From assembly GCA_035539135.1 (NCBI GenBank), contig DATLJD010000011.1, positions 1 through 64,000 of the forward strand: a stretch of 64,000 nucleotides of DNA, read 5' to 3'. The DNA is from JABFWF01 sp035539135 (GTDB lineage: Bacteria > Pseudomonadota > Gammaproteobacteria > Xanthomonadales > Xanthomonadaceae). The position numbers and the translations under genes are program-made. This document shows positions 51,938-60,775 of the stretch, piece after piece. Each line of letters begins with the position of its first letter. Position 1 is the first letter of the stretch. The notes under the pieces are model-generated. The model was given only the letters and a program-made list of their open reading frames with translations, searched no databases and was not told where the DNA came from.

Positions 51938-53169
51938 GCTTCCTCGACATCCTGCGCACCGCCGTCTTCGCCCTGCGCGGCAACTGGTTGCGCAGCGCGC
52001 TGACCTCGCTGGGGGTGATCATCGGCATCGCGGCAGTGATCGTGATGGTGTCGGTCGGGCAGGGCACCCAGCAGGAGATCGACAAGCTGGTGTCGGGGCT
52101 GGGCTCGCAGCGGCTGGACGTGTCGCCGGGCTCGCAGCGCGGCCCGGGCGGCGCGCGCATGAGCGCCGGCAGCTTCTTCACCCTCACCGAGGGCGATGTC
52201 GACGCGATCCGCGACGAGATCCCGGAAGTGCAGTACGTCGCCGGCGCCCTGCGCGGCAGCACCCAGGCGGTGTTCGCGGAGAACAACACCGCGACCAGCT
52301 GGCAGGGCGTGCAGCCGGACTGGTTCGCGATCAACGACTGGAAGCTGGCCGAGGGCGCCGGGTTCCACCCGCAGTCCTATTCCGGCGCGGCCAAGGAAGT
52401 CGTGATCGGCGAGACCGTGCGGCGCACGCTGTTCGGCGACGACAGCGGCATCGGCCAGACCATCCGCCTCGGCCGGGTGCCGTTCACCGTGGTCGGCACG
52501 CTGGCGCCGAAGGGGCAGGGCGGCTTCGGCCAGGACCAGGACGACGTGGTGATGGTGCCGCTGGAAACGGCGCGCCGGCGCCTGCTCGGCAACATGGGCC
52601 TGCCGCCCGGGGCGGTGATGCAGGTCGCGCTTACCGTCGCCGACGCGCGCGACCTCGGCTACGCGCAGACCGAGGTCGAGGGCCTGTTGCGCCAGCGCCA
52701 CCGGATCAAGCCGGGCGAGGACGACGACTTCCGCGTGCGCAACATCAGCGAGATCGTCGCCACCCGCACCGCGACCACCAACCTGATGTCCAAGCTGCTC
52801 GGCGCGGTGGCGACGATCTGCCTGATCATCGGCGGCATCGGCATCATGAACATCATGCTGGTGTCGGTGACCGAACGGATCCGCGAGATCGGCCTGCGCA
52901 TGGCGGTCGGCGCCGGGCCGTCGGACGTGCGCCGGCAGTTTCTCGCCGAAGCGATGCTGATCTCGCTGATCGGCGGCGTCATCGGCATCGCCATCGGCGT
53001 GGTCGGCGCGCTGCTGGTCGGCAGGTTCAGCGAACTGCCGGTCGCGCTCAACGGCCAGGTCGTCGGCCTGGCGGCGGCATTCTCGATCGCGACCGGCCTG
53101 TTCTTCGGCTACTACCCGGCGCGCAAGGCGTCGCTGCTCGACCCCATCGAGGCGTTGCGGCAGCAGTAG
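51934..53169 (+). CDS. ABC exporter permease (MacB type, without ATPase)
   Basis: The 411 aa permease has an N-terminal membrane helix (SALTSLGVIIGIAAVIVMVS, about residues 22-41). A periplasmic MacB-PCD domain covers about residues 50-285. A C-terminal FtsX region of three helices carries IGIMNIMLVSVTERIREIG. It works with the ATPase and the adaptor encoded just upstream, probably with TolC, to expel macrolides, peptides or lipids. It is the last gene of the operon. Confidence 0.94.
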   Translation: MSFLDILRTAVFALRGNWLRSALTSLGVIIGIAAVIVMVSVGQGTQQEIDKLVSGLGSQRLDVSPGSQRGPGGARMSAGSFFTLTEGDVDAIRDEIPEVQYVAGALRGSTQAVFAENNTATSWQGVQPDWFAINDWKLAEGAGFHPQSYSGAAKEVVIGETVRRTLFGDDSGIGQTIRLGRVPFTVVGTLAPKGQGGFGQDQDDVVMVPLETARRRLLGNMGLPPGAVMQVALTVADARDLGYAQTEVEGLLRQRHRIKPGEDDDFRVRNISEIVATRTATTNLMSKLLGAVATICLIIGGIGIMNIMLVSVTERIREIGLRMAVGAGPSDVRRQFLAEAMLISLIGGVIGIAIGVVGALLVGRFSELPVALNGQVVGLAAAFSIATGLFFGYYPARKASLLDPIEALRQQ

Positions 53170-53204
53170 GGTTCATCGCCTTCGCTGCAGAACAGCTGCC
53201 GCGT

Positions 53205-53246
53205 GGGCCCGCGCCCGGGAGGCCGGGGGTATTGCTTTTCCCTTAG
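53205..53246 (-). repeat. 42-bp dispersed repeat, copy B (inverted)
   Basis: Its reverse complement matches 102-143 at 41 of 42 positions. It lies 35 bases after the macB-type permease stop. In this orientation a GC-rich stretch with CCCGG-GAGG-CCGGG leads into GGTATTGCTTTTCCC, so it could end transcription of the exporter operon. Confidence 0.8.
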
Positions 53247-53271
53247 CAGGACATCCTGTCCTGATGCGGGC

Positions 53272-53291
53272 GCGCGCCATCCATGGCGCGC
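53272..53291. repeat. CGCCAT/ATGGCG hairpin, copy 1
   Basis: This is a perfect 9-2-9 hairpin. The core CGCCAT...ATGGCG recurs at 53423-53442 and 57751-57763, which suggests a small REP family different from the GTAG type. Confidence 0.65.
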
Positions 53292-53345
53292 TGACGCAAC
53301 ACCCCCCGTCCTCCCGGGCGCTCGGAAACATTCTCGCGGCTTGCC

Positions 53346-53367
53346 GTAGAGCGGAGCTTGCTCCGCT
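53346..53367. repeat. GTAG-type REP hairpin
   Basis: GTAG followed by AGCGGAGC-TT-GCTCCGCT is a perfect 8-2-8 hairpin with the GTAG head of Stenotrophomonas SMAG elements. It is the best single copy in this window. No REP-associated transposase gene is present here. Confidence 0.85.
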
Positions 53368-53422
53368 AAACGAGCGCGAGAGTGCTGGGGGCGCGCCGGG
53401 TGGGAGGGGTGGGCAGGACCGT

Positions 53423-53442
53423 ATGCGCCATGGATGGCGCAT
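53423..53442. repeat. CGCCAT/ATGGCG hairpin, copy 2
   Basis: This perfect 9-2-9 hairpin (ATGCGCCAT-GG-ATGGCGCAT) is followed ten bases later by CCATGGACGG. The same ten bases occur at 57711-57720 before the third hairpin copy. The two intergenic regions thus share a two-part element. Confidence 0.65.
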
Positions 53443-53632
53443 CCGAGCCTCCATGGACGGATTCACGGCGTGTCCTGACTGCCTCTCCCGCCCGGCGCGC
53501 TCGCGGGGCGCTTTTCCGCGACAGCTCGGATCGGTGACTGAGTGGAGTCGCCCGCGAGCATCAACCATCGTGGCCTGCGGGAAGCCGCGTTCCGTCCTAT
53601 CCTCGGCCCTCGTTCTCCGGAGCACGTTGCCG

Positions 53633-54637
53633 ATGCGCCTCGCCATCCCCCTCCTGCTCAGCCTCGCCGCCATGACCGCCCACGCCGCCGAACCGCAGAA
53701 GACCGCCCTCGTCATCCACGGCGGCGCCGGCGTGATCGAGCGCGGCTCGCTCTCGCCGGAGGACGAGCGCGCGATCCGCGCCGACCTCGGGCGCGCGCTG
53801 GACGCCGGCAACGCGGTGCTGGCCAAGGGCGGGCCCGCGCTCGACGCCGTGCAGGCGGCGATCCAGGTGCTGGAGGACTCGCCGCGCTTCAACGCCGGCA
53901 AGGGCGCGGTCTTCAACGCCGTCGGCGGCCACGAACTCGACGCGGCGATCATGGAGGGCCATACCCGCCGCGCGGGCGCTGTGGCCGGCGTGACCACGGT
54001 CCGCCATCCGATCCAGCTCGCGCGCGCGGTGATGGAGCACAGCCCGCACGTGATGCTGGCCGGCGCGGGCGCCGAGGCCTTCGCCGACACCCGTCCGGAG
54101 ATCGAGCGAGTCGCCAACACCTGGTTCGACACCGACACCCGCCGGCGCCAGCTGGAGCAGGCGCAGGCGGCGGAGCAGAAGCAGGCCGCGCTCGGCCTTC
54201 CGGCGCCCAAGGGCACCTATTTCGGCACCGTCGGCGCGGTGGCGCTGGACGCGCAGGGCCACATCGCCGCCGCGACCTCCACCGGCGGCATGACAAACAA
54301 GCGCTGGGGCCGGATCGGCGACTCGCCGGTGATCGGCGCCGGCACCTGGGCCGACGAGCGCTGCGGCGTCTCCGGCACCGGCTGGGGCGAGTACTACATC
54401 CGCAACGCCGTCGCCCACGGCATCTGCGCGCGCGTCGCCTATCGCGGCGACAGCCTGGCGGCGGCCGCGGAAGAGGTCGTCAATCGAATCGTGCCGGCGG
54501 CGGGCGGCGACGGCGGCGCGATCGCCCTCGACCGCGACGGCCACATCGCCATGCCCTTCAACACCTCCGGCATGTACCGCGGCTGGATCAATCCCGACGG
54601 CAGCCGCGGGGTGGCGATCTACCGCGACGAGCAGTAG
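53633..54637 (+). CDS. isoaspartyl peptidase / L-asparaginase (Ntn hydrolase)
   Basis: The 334 aa precursor has a signal peptide (about residues 1-19, cleavage after AHA), so it acts in the periplasm. It starts with ALVIHGGAGVIERG, typical of plant-type asparaginases. It self-cleaves before the nucleophile Thr in YFGTVGAVALD (about residue 198), followed by STGGMTNKRWGRIGDSPVIGAG. It removes isoaspartyl or beta-aspartyl residues and can hydrolyse asparagine. GGAG lies before the ATG. Confidence 0.93.
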   Translation: MRLAIPLLLSLAAMTAHAAEPQKTALVIHGGAGVIERGSLSPEDERAIRADLGRALDAGNAVLAKGGPALDAVQAAIQVLEDSPRFNAGKGAVFNAVGGHELDAAIMEGHTRRAGAVAGVTTVRHPIQLARAVMEHSPHVMLAGAGAEAFADTRPEIERVANTWFDTDTRRRQLEQAQAAEQKQAALGLPAPKGTYFGTVGAVALDAQGHIAAATSTGGMTNKRWGRIGDSPVIGAGTWADERCGVSGTGWGEYYIRNAVAHGICARVAYRGDSLAAAAEEVVNRIVPAAGGDGGAIALDRDGHIAMPFNTSGMYRGWINPDGSRGVAIYRDEQ

Positions 54638-54709
54638 CTCCCGCCCGGCGCCTGCAGGCCGCCGCGACGGGCCGCCTGCTACAGTCCGCCGCCTGACCCC
54701 GGAGGACGC

Positions 54710-56437
54710 GTGAACGCGAGCGCCAGCGAGCTGCCCGGCCACGAAGCCGTCGAACCCGCCGCCGACGAGCGCATCGTCGCGCTGCTGGTGGAGCGGGGCC
54801 GGCTGAAGGACGCCGACCTGGCCCGCGCGCGGCGCCTGCAGGAGGACAGCGGCGGCAGCCTGCTCGGCCTGCTGGCGCGGCTCGGCCTGGTGTCCGAGCG
54901 CGACCACGCGGAAGCCGCGGCCTCGGTGCTGGACCTGCCGCTGGTCAGCGCCAAGGACGCGCCGGAGCTGCCGCCGGACACCAGCGCGCTGTCGGTGAAG
55001 TTCATGAAGCAGTTCCACGTCGTGCCGGTCGCCGAGGGCGAGGACACGGTGGACGTGCTGGTCGCCGATCCGCAGGACGTGTACGCGCTCGACGCGGTGC
55101 GCCTGGCCACCGGCCGCGAGGTGCGCGCGGCGATCGCGTTGCGCTCGGAGATCGACGACCTGATCGAGCGCTGGCACGGCCAGGGCCGCAGCGCGATGGG
55201 CGCGATCGTGGAAACCGCGGAAGGCGAGGGCGGCGATCTCGACGACGTCGAGCACCTGCGCGACCTCGCCTCCGAGGCGCCGGTGATCCGGCTGGTCAAC
55301 CTGATCATCCAGCGCGCGGTCGAGCTGCGCGCGTCAGACATCCACATCGAGCCGTTCGAGAACCGGCTGAAGGTGCGCTACCGCATCGACGGCGTGCTGG
55401 AGGAAGCCGAGGGCCCGCCGGCCAACCTGACCGCCGCGATCATCTCGCGCATCAAGATCATGGCCAAGCTCAACATCGCCGAGCGCCGCCTGCCGCAGGA
55501 CGGCCGGATCATGATCCGGGTGCAGGGCAAGGAGCTGGACCTGCGCGTGTCGACGGTGCCGACCGCGCATGGCGAGAGCGTGGTGATGCGCCTGCTCGAC
55601 CGCGAGACGGTGGTGTTCGACTTCCACCGGCTGGGCTTCACCGACGAGTTCCTGCCGCAGTTCCAGCGCGTGCTGGAGCAGCCGCACGGCATCCTGCTGG
55701 TGACCGGCCCGACCGGCTCGGGCAAGACCACCACGCTGTACACGGCGCTGAGCAAGCTCAACACGCCGGACGTCAAGATCATCACCGTCGAGGACCCGGT
55801 CGAGTACCAGATCGAGGGCATCAACCAGATCCAGGCGCGGCCGCAGATCGGTCTCGACTTCGCCAACGCCCTGCGCTCGATCGTGCGCCAGGACCCGGAC
55901 ATCATCATGATCGGCGAGATGCGCGACCTCGAGACCGCGCGCATCGCCATCCAGTCGGCGCTGACCGGCCACCTCGTGCTCTCCACCCTGCACACCAACA
56001 ACGCCGCCGGCGGCATCACCCGCATGCTGGACATGGGCGTGGAGGACTACCTGCTGACCTCCACCGTCAACGGCATCCTCGCCCAGCGCCTGGTGCGGCG
56101 GCTGGAGCCGACCCACGCCGAGCGCTATCCGGCCTCGCCGGAGGAGATCGAGAAGTTCGGCCTGCGCAAGTACCAGCCCGACGGCGAGATCTTCCTGTAC
56201 CGGCCGCGGGGTTCCGCGCTCGCGCCCACCGGTTACCTCGGCCGCACCACCATCGTCGAGTTCCTGGTGATGGACGATGAATTGCGGCGCGCGGTGATGC
56301 GCCATGCCGGCATGGGCGAGCTGGAGCAGCTCGCCCGCCAGGCCGGCATGCGCACCATGTACGAGGACGGCATCGCGAAGGCGCTGGCGGGGCTGACCAC
56401 GATCGAGGAAGTGCTGCGCGTGACCGAGGACGCATAG
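54710..56437 (+). CDS. gspE: type II secretion ATPase GspE (XpsE)
   Basis: GspE powers pseudopilus assembly. The 575 aa protein starts at GTG (54710) after GGAGGA. N1 (about residues 15-80) and N2 domains precede the ATPase core with Walker A GPTGSGKTT (about residue 328). The Asp box ITVEDPVEYQIEGI and Walker B IIMIGEMRD follow. The region near residues 455-505 that carries a four-cysteine zinc motif in many GspE proteins has no cysteine here. It heads an operon in the order E-F-G-H-I-J-K-L-M-N-D as in Xanthomonas xps. Confidence 0.95.
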   Translation: MNASASELPGHEAVEPAADERIVALLVERGRLKDADLARARRLQEDSGGSLLGLLARLGLVSERDHAEAAASVLDLPLVSAKDAPELPPDTSALSVKFMKQFHVVPVAEGEDTVDVLVADPQDVYALDAVRLATGREVRAAIALRSEIDDLIERWHGQGRSAMGAIVETAEGEGGDLDDVEHLRDLASEAPVIRLVNLIIQRAVELRASDIHIEPFENRLKVRYRIDGVLEEAEGPPANLTAAIISRIKIMAKLNIAERRLPQDGRIMIRVQGKELDLRVSTVPTAHGESVVMRLLDRETVVFDFHRLGFTDEFLPQFQRVLEQPHGILLVTGPTGSGKTTTLYTALSKLNTPDVKIITVEDPVEYQIEGINQIQARPQIGLDFANALRSIVRQDPDIIMIGEMRDLETARIAIQSALTGHLVLSTLHTNNAAGGITRMLDMGVEDYLLTSTVNGILAQRLVRRLEPTHAERYPASPEEIEKFGLRKYQPDGEIFLYRPRGSALAPTGYLGRTTIVEFLVMDDELRRAVMRHAGMGELEQLARQAGMRTMYEDGIAKALAGLTTIEEVLRVTEDA

Positions 56438-56444
56438 GCCCGCC

Positions 56445-57662
56445 ATGCCCCTGTACCGCTACAAGGCGCTCAATGCGCGCGGCGAAGTGCTGGACGGCCA
56501 GATGGAGGCCGGCAGCGACGCCGAGGTGGTCGCGCGCCTGCAGGAGCAGGGCAACCTGCCGATCGAGGCGAAGCCCGCCAGCGAGGCGGGCGGCGAAGCG
56601 CCGTGGCGCGCGCTGTTCAAGCCCAGGCCCTTCGCCGGCCAGCGACTGGTGCAATTCACCCAGCAGCTGGCGACGCTGCTCGGCGCCGGCCAGCCGCTGG
56701 ACCGCGCGCTGACCATCCTGCTCGAGCTGCCCGAGGACGAGGCCGCGCGCCGCACCATCGCCGACATCCGCGACGCGGTGCGCGGCGGCGCAGCGCTGTC
56801 CACCGCGCTGGACCGCCAGCACGGCATCTTCGGCAAGCTCTACATCAACATGGTGCGCGCCGGCGAGGCCGGCGGCAGCCTGCACGAGACGCTGTCGCGG
56901 CTGGCCGACTACCTCGAGCGCAGCCGGGCGATGCGCGGGCGCGTGGTCAACGCGATGATCTACCCGATCATCCTGCTGGTGATGGTCGGGCTGAGCCTGA
57001 TGTTCCTGCTCGGCTTCGTGGTGCCGCAGTTCGCCTCGATGTACGAGAGCCTGGACGCGCAACTGCCGTGGTTCTCGCGGATCGTGCTCGGCGTGGGCAT
57101 GTTCGTGCGCGACTGGTGGATCGTGCTGCTGGCGGTGCCGGCGGCGGCGCTGTGGTGGTTCGACCGCAAGCGGCGCGAGCCGGCCTTCCGCGCCGCCTTC
57201 GACGCGTGGCTGCTGCGGCAGAAGTTCGCCGGCCCGCTGGTCGCGCGGCTGGAGACGGCGCGGCTGGCGCGCACCCTAGGCACCCTGCTGAAGAACGGCG
57301 TGCCGCTGCTCACCGCGCTCGGCATCGGCCGCAACGTGCTCGCCAACACCACCCTCGCCGACGCGGTGGACACCGCCAGTGCCGACGTCAAGAACGGCAT
57401 CGGCCTGTCCACCGCGCTGGGCAAGGCCAAGGTCTTCCCGCGGCTGGCGCTGCAGATGATCCAGGTCGGCGAGGAGTCGGGCGCGCTGGACACGATGCTG
57501 CTCAAGACCGCCGACACTTTCGAGCAGGAAACCTCGCTGGCGCTGGACCGCCTGCTGGCCGCGCTGGTGCCGGTGGTGACCCTGCTGATGGCGAGCATCG
57601 TCGGCGTGGTGATCCTCGCGGTGCTGACGCCGATCTACGACCTGACCAACGTGATCGGGTGA
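56445..57662 (+). CDS. gspF: type II secretion inner-membrane platform protein GspF
   Basis: GspF is the polytopic core that links the ATPase to the pseudopilus. The 405 aa protein has two homologous cytoplasmic helical domains (about residues 65-185 and 270-375). Three membrane helices lie near residues 165-190, 220-240 and 375-400. The family motifs are FTQQLATLLGAGQPLDRAL and its repeat LARTLGTLLKNGVPLLTAL. It starts seven bases after gspE. Confidence 0.96.
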   Translation: MPLYRYKALNARGEVLDGQMEAGSDAEVVARLQEQGNLPIEAKPASEAGGEAPWRALFKPRPFAGQRLVQFTQQLATLLGAGQPLDRALTILLELPEDEAARRTIADIRDAVRGGAALSTALDRQHGIFGKLYINMVRAGEAGGSLHETLSRLADYLERSRAMRGRVVNAMIYPIILLVMVGLSLMFLLGFVVPQFASMYESLDAQLPWFSRIVLGVGMFVRDWWIVLLAVPAAALWWFDRKRREPAFRAAFDAWLLRQKFAGPLVARLETARLARTLGTLLKNGVPLLTALGIGRNVLANTTLADAVDTASADVKNGIGLSTALGKAKVFPRLALQMIQVGEESGALDTMLLKTADTFEQETSLALDRLLAALVPVVTLLMASIVGVVILAVLTPIYDLTNVIG

Positions 57663-57864
57663 ACCAGGGCGCTCGCGCGGCCCTGCCGCGCGCCTTGGTG
57701 AACGCCGGGCCATGGACGGCCGGGCCGGGCGATCCGAAGCGATGCCGCCGCGCCATGATGGCGGCCGCGCGCGGCCCGAAGCGAACGCACGCTTACGACA
57801 CTCTTCGCACCGGCTTTCCCGAAAGATGGCAGCATTGACCGGTTGCCTTCACCCAGGACCCCTC
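57663..57864. other. 202-bp gap between gspF and gspG with hairpins
   Basis: This is the only large gap in the secretion operon. It contains CCATGGACGG (57711-57720) and the hairpin CGCCAT-G-ATGGCG (57751-57763), both shared with the 53.4 kb repeat mosaic. The hairpin may raise stability of the gspG message, which is needed in excess. I see no strong promoter, though GGCTTTCCC-GAAAGATGG lies close to gspG. Confidence 0.5.
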
Positions 57865-58296
57865 ATGCGCAAGTCCCGCCCGCTCACCCGCTCGCCCCGG
57901 CCCGCGCAGGCCGGCTTCAGCCTGATCGAGATCATCCTCGTGGTGGTGCTGATCGGCGGCATCGTCGCGTTCGCCGCCAGCCGCATCCTCGGCGGTGGCG
58001 ACCGCGCCCGCTTCAACCTCGCCAGGTCGCAGGTGCAGACGCTGGCCGAGAAGGTGCAGCAGTACCAGAACGACACCGGCACCCTGCCGACCACGCTCGA
58101 CGAACTGGTGACCCAGCCCGGCAACGCCGCCGGCTGGCTCGGCCCCTACGCCAAGCCCGCCGAATTGAAGGATCCCTGGGGCCACGCCTTCGTCTACCGC
58201 GCGCCGGGCGAGGGCCAGGCCTTCGACCTGGTCAGCCTCGGCGCCGACGGCCAGCCCGGCGGCAGCAGCGTGGACGCCGACATCAAGTACGAATAA
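57865..58296 (+). CDS. gspG: major pseudopilin GspG
   Basis: GspG is the main subunit of the type II pseudopilus. The 143 aa prepilin has the peptidase site G-FSLIEIILVVVLIGG (cleavage after the Gly near residue 18), with Glu at +5. A long N-terminal helix follows. The C-terminal domain ends in LVSLGADGQPGGSSVDADI, which carries the acidic residues of the calcium site. The ATG at 57865 follows AGGA. The longer upstream in-frame start would make an implausible leader. Confidence 0.95.
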   Translation: MRKSRPLTRSPRPAQAGFSLIEIILVVVLIGGIVAFAASRILGGGDRARFNLARSQVQTLAEKVQQYQNDTGTLPTTLDELVTQPGNAAGWLGPYAKPAELKDPWGHAFVYRAPGEGQAFDLVSLGADGQPGGSSVDADIKYE

Positions 58297-58300
58297 GGCC

Positions 58301-58774
58301 ATGCACGCGGTCGCGCGCCGGCCGCCGCGCGCGTCCGGCTTCTCGCTGCTGGAGATGCTGCTGGTGCTGGTGCTGATCGCGGCGGCCACGGCACTCGCTG
58401 CCACCGCGATGACCGGCGGCATCACCGGCCTGCGCCTGCGCGCGAGCGCCAAGGAGATCGCCGCGCAGTTGCGCTACACCCGCGCGCAGGCGCTGGCGAC
58501 CGGCGAGGCGCAGCGTTTCGTGATCGATCCGCGCGGGCACCGCTGGAGCGCGCCGCGCGGCCACCACGGCGAGGTCCCGCGCAGCCTCGGCATCGCCTTC
58601 ATCGGCGCGCGCGAGACCCAGCCCAGCCGCGGCGAGGGCGCGATCGTGTTCTTCCCCGACGGCGCCTCCACCGGCGGCCGCGTGCAGCTGAGCGCGAAGC
58701 GGGCCGCCTGGAACGTCGATGTCGCCTGGCTCACCGGCGAGGTGCGCATCGCCCGCGCGGAGGCGGAGCGGTGA
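58301..58774 (+). CDS. gspH: minor pseudopilin GspH
   Basis: The 157 aa prepilin has the cleavage site G-FSLLEMLLVLVLIAA (near residue 13) with Glu+5, followed by the variable beta-rich GspH domain (GAIVFFPDGASTGGRVQL). It starts four bases after gspG. The stop overlaps the GTG of gspI. Confidence 0.9.
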   Translation: MHAVARRPPRASGFSLLEMLLVLVLIAAATALAATAMTGGITGLRLRASAKEIAAQLRYTRAQALATGEAQRFVIDPRGHRWSAPRGHHGEVPRSLGIAFIGARETQPSRGEGAIVFFPDGASTGGRVQLSAKRAAWNVDVAWLTGEVRIARAEAER

Positions 58775-59205
58775 CGCCGCGCGCGCGCGCCGCCGGCTAC
58801 ACCCTGATCGAGGTGATCGTCGCCTTCGCGATCCTCGCGCTGGCGCTGACCCTGCTGCTGGGCACCCTGTCGGGCGCGGCGCGGCAGGTGCGCTGGGCCG
58901 ACGAGGCCGGTCGCGCGGCGCTGCACGCGCGTTCGCTGCTGGACCAGACCGGGGTCGGCGAGGCCTTGCGGCCCGGCCACAGCGAGGGCGTGTTCGAGCA
59001 GGGCCGCTATCGCTGGTCGCTGGATGTCGCGCCGTACACGGACCGCAGCCGGCCGCCGTCGCCGCTGGTCGATCCGGCCGCGCCGCGCCTGCTGCAACTG
59101 GCACTGACCGTGCAATGGGGCCGCGACAACGCGCCGCGCGACCGCCTGGTCGTGCACGGCCTGCGCCTGGTGACGCCGAACCCGCAGCAGGGTGGGGCGC
59201 CGTGA
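58771..59205 (+). CDS. gspI: minor pseudopilin GspI
   Basis: The 144 aa prepilin starts at GTG in a GTGA overlap with gspH. The cleavage site is G-YTLIEVIVAFAILALAL (near residue 9), with Glu+5. GspI nucleates the pseudopilus tip with J and K. The rest of the protein is the variable GspI domain. The assignment rests on order and prepilin motif. Confidence 0.88.
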   Translation: MTPRARAAGYTLIEVIVAFAILALALTLLLGTLSGAARQVRWADEAGRAALHARSLLDQTGVGEALRPGHSEGVFEQGRYRWSLDVAPYTDRSRPPSPLVDPAAPRLLQLALTVQWGRDNAPRDRLVVHGLRLVTPNPQQGGAP

Positions 59206-59894
59206 AGCGGGTCGCGGCGGAGGTTCGCGTGCGGTGCGCGAGCCCGCGCATCGCGTCCGCGCGCCGCGCCGCCGGCGGCTTCACCCTGATCGAGGTGCTG
59301 CTGGCGACGGTGCTGCTCGCGTCCGGGCTGGCGATCGCCTTCGCCACCCTGCGCGCCGCCACCGACACCGCCACCCGCGGCGAGACCCTCGCCGCGCGCA
59401 GCGAGCGCATGCGTGCGGTCGAGGGCTTCCTGCGCGCGCGCCTGACCGCGACCCGGCCGATCCCGTTCGGCTTCGACCAGGAGCGCGGGGTCGCGATCCG
59501 TTTCCTCGGCGAGCCGGACCGCATGCGCTTCGTCGCCGACCTGCCCGACTACCTCGGCCGCGGCGGACCCTACCTGCACGACATCAGCGTGGTCCGTGAT
59601 GGCGGCGGGCTGCGCCTGCAGGTCGCGCTGACCATGGTGCTGGGCGGCGAGCCGGTCGAGGAGTCGCCCGCGCGCGGGCCGGAGCTGCTGGCCGACGGGC
59701 TGCGCGCGGTGCGTTTCCGCTATCGGGCGCTGGACGCCGAAGGCAGGCTCGGGCCGTGGCAGGAACGCTGGCAGACCGCCGATGCGCTGCCGCTGCAGGT
59801 CGAGGCGACCGTGACCGCGGCCGATGGACGCGACTGGCCGCCGCTGGTGGTCGCGCTGCCGCTGGCCGGCAGCTACGGCGGGGTCGGGCTGTGA
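59202..59894 (+). CDS. gspJ: minor pseudopilin GspJ
   Basis: The 230 aa prepilin starts at GTG in a GTGA overlap with gspI. It has a rather long leader (about 25 residues, Arg-rich) before the cleavage site G-FTLIEVLLATVLLAS, with Glu+5. The larger C-terminal domain with FRYRALDAEGRLGPWQERW is typical of GspJ. Confidence 0.9.
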   Translation: MKRVAAEVRVRCASPRIASARRAAGGFTLIEVLLATVLLASGLAIAFATLRAATDTATRGETLAARSERMRAVEGFLRARLTATRPIPFGFDQERGVAIRFLGEPDRMRFVADLPDYLGRGGPYLHDISVVRDGGGLRLQVALTMVLGGEPVEESPARGPELLADGLRAVRFRYRALDAEGRLGPWQERWQTADALPLQVEATVTAADGRDWPPLVVALPLAGSYGGVGL

Positions 59895-60775
59895 CACGGG
59901 CATCCGCGCGCGGCGCGGCGCTGTTGCTGGTGCTGTGGCTGGTGGCGCTGCTGACCGCGCTGGTCGGCGCGTTCGCGCTGTCGGCGCGGGTCGAGCACCT
60001 GCAGGGTCAGGTGCTTTCGCGCGGCGTGGCGGCGGCCGAGGCGGCGCGCGCCGGCGTCGAGTACGCCGTGGTGCGGGTGGGCAGCGACGACCAGCGCTGG
60101 CGCTGGCTGCCGGACGGCCGCCCGTACCGCTGGGACTTCGGCAACGCCCGGGTCGAGGTCCGGATCGTCGACGAGCAGGGCAAGGTCGACCTCAACCTCG
60201 CCTCGGCCGACCTGCTGGCGGCGCTGTTCCGCGGCGCGGGCGCCGAGCAGGCGCAGGCCGCGCGCCTGGCTGCCGCTGTGCTCGACTGGCGCGACGGCGA
60301 CGACCTCGCCCAGCCCGGCGGCGGCGCCGAGGACCGCGACTACGCCGCCGCGGGACTGCCCTACGGGGCCAAGGACGAACCGTTCGAAAGCGTTGCCGAA
60401 TTGCAGCAGGTGCTCGGCATGCCCAAGCCGCTGTACGCGCGGGTCGAACCCTTCCTCACCGTCTACAGCGGCCGCGCGCTCCCGGATCCCGCCTTCGCCC
60501 AGTCCGCGGTGCTGGCGGCGATGGGCTACGACGCGCAGGCCGTGCTCGCGCAACGGCGCGCGTGGAATCCCGCGTCGGGGCAGCCGGGGCCGACCCTGTC
60601 CGACGGCAGCTCGCTCGTGGGCTACAACAGCGGCACGTATAGTATCGAGAGCCGTGCGCGGCTCCGGACCGGACGCAGCGCGGTCCTGCGCGCGACCCTG
60701 CGCGTCGGAGGCAATGGCGTGCCCGGGTCCGCATGGACGCCGCTGCGCTGGGAGGAGGGAGCATCGCCACGTTGA
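59891..60775 (+). CDS. gspK: minor pseudopilin GspK
   Basis: The 294 aa protein caps the pseudopilus tip. It starts at GTG in a GTGA overlap with gspJ. The leader is short and the helix G-AALLLVLWLVALLTAL lacks Glu+5, as expected for GspK. The large alpha domain has VDLNLASADLL and WRDGDDLAQPGGGAEDRDY, typical calcium-binding and SAM-like parts. GGAGGAGG near its end serves gspL. Confidence 0.92.
   Translation: MTRASARGAALLLVLWLVALLTALVGAFALSARVEHLQGQVLSRGVAAAEAARAGVEYAVVRVGSDDQRWRWLPDGRPYRWDFGNARVEVRIVDEQGKVDLNLASADLLAALFRGAGAEQAQAARLAAAVLDWRDGDDLAQPGGGAEDRDYAAAGLPYGAKDEPFESVAELQQVLGMPKPLYARVEPFLTVYSGRALPDPAFAQSAVLAAMGYDAQAVLAQRRAWNPASGQPGPTLSDGSSLVGYNSGTYSIESRARLRTGRSAVLRATLRVGGNGVPGSAWTPLRWEEGASPR

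Larger units (their letters stand above)
53170..53632. other. 463-bp intergenic mosaic of dispersed repeats
   Basis: No believable gene is present. From left to right it holds the inverted copy of the 42-bp repeat, then AGGACA-TCC-TGTCCT (53248-53262). A 9-2-9 hairpin GCGCGCCAT-CC-ATGGCGCGC (53272-53291) and a GTAG-type REP (53346-53367) follow. A second 9-2-9 hairpin ATGCGCCAT-GG-ATGGCGCAT (53423-53442) is followed by TCCATGGA. An open frame runs through it, but its sequence is dictated by the repeats. Confidence 0.75.

Noticed and set aside
53264..54637. Long N-terminal extension of the isoaspartyl peptidase
   Set aside because: The extension is translation of repeat hairpins, whereas the ATG at 53633 has GGAG and begins a normal signal peptide.
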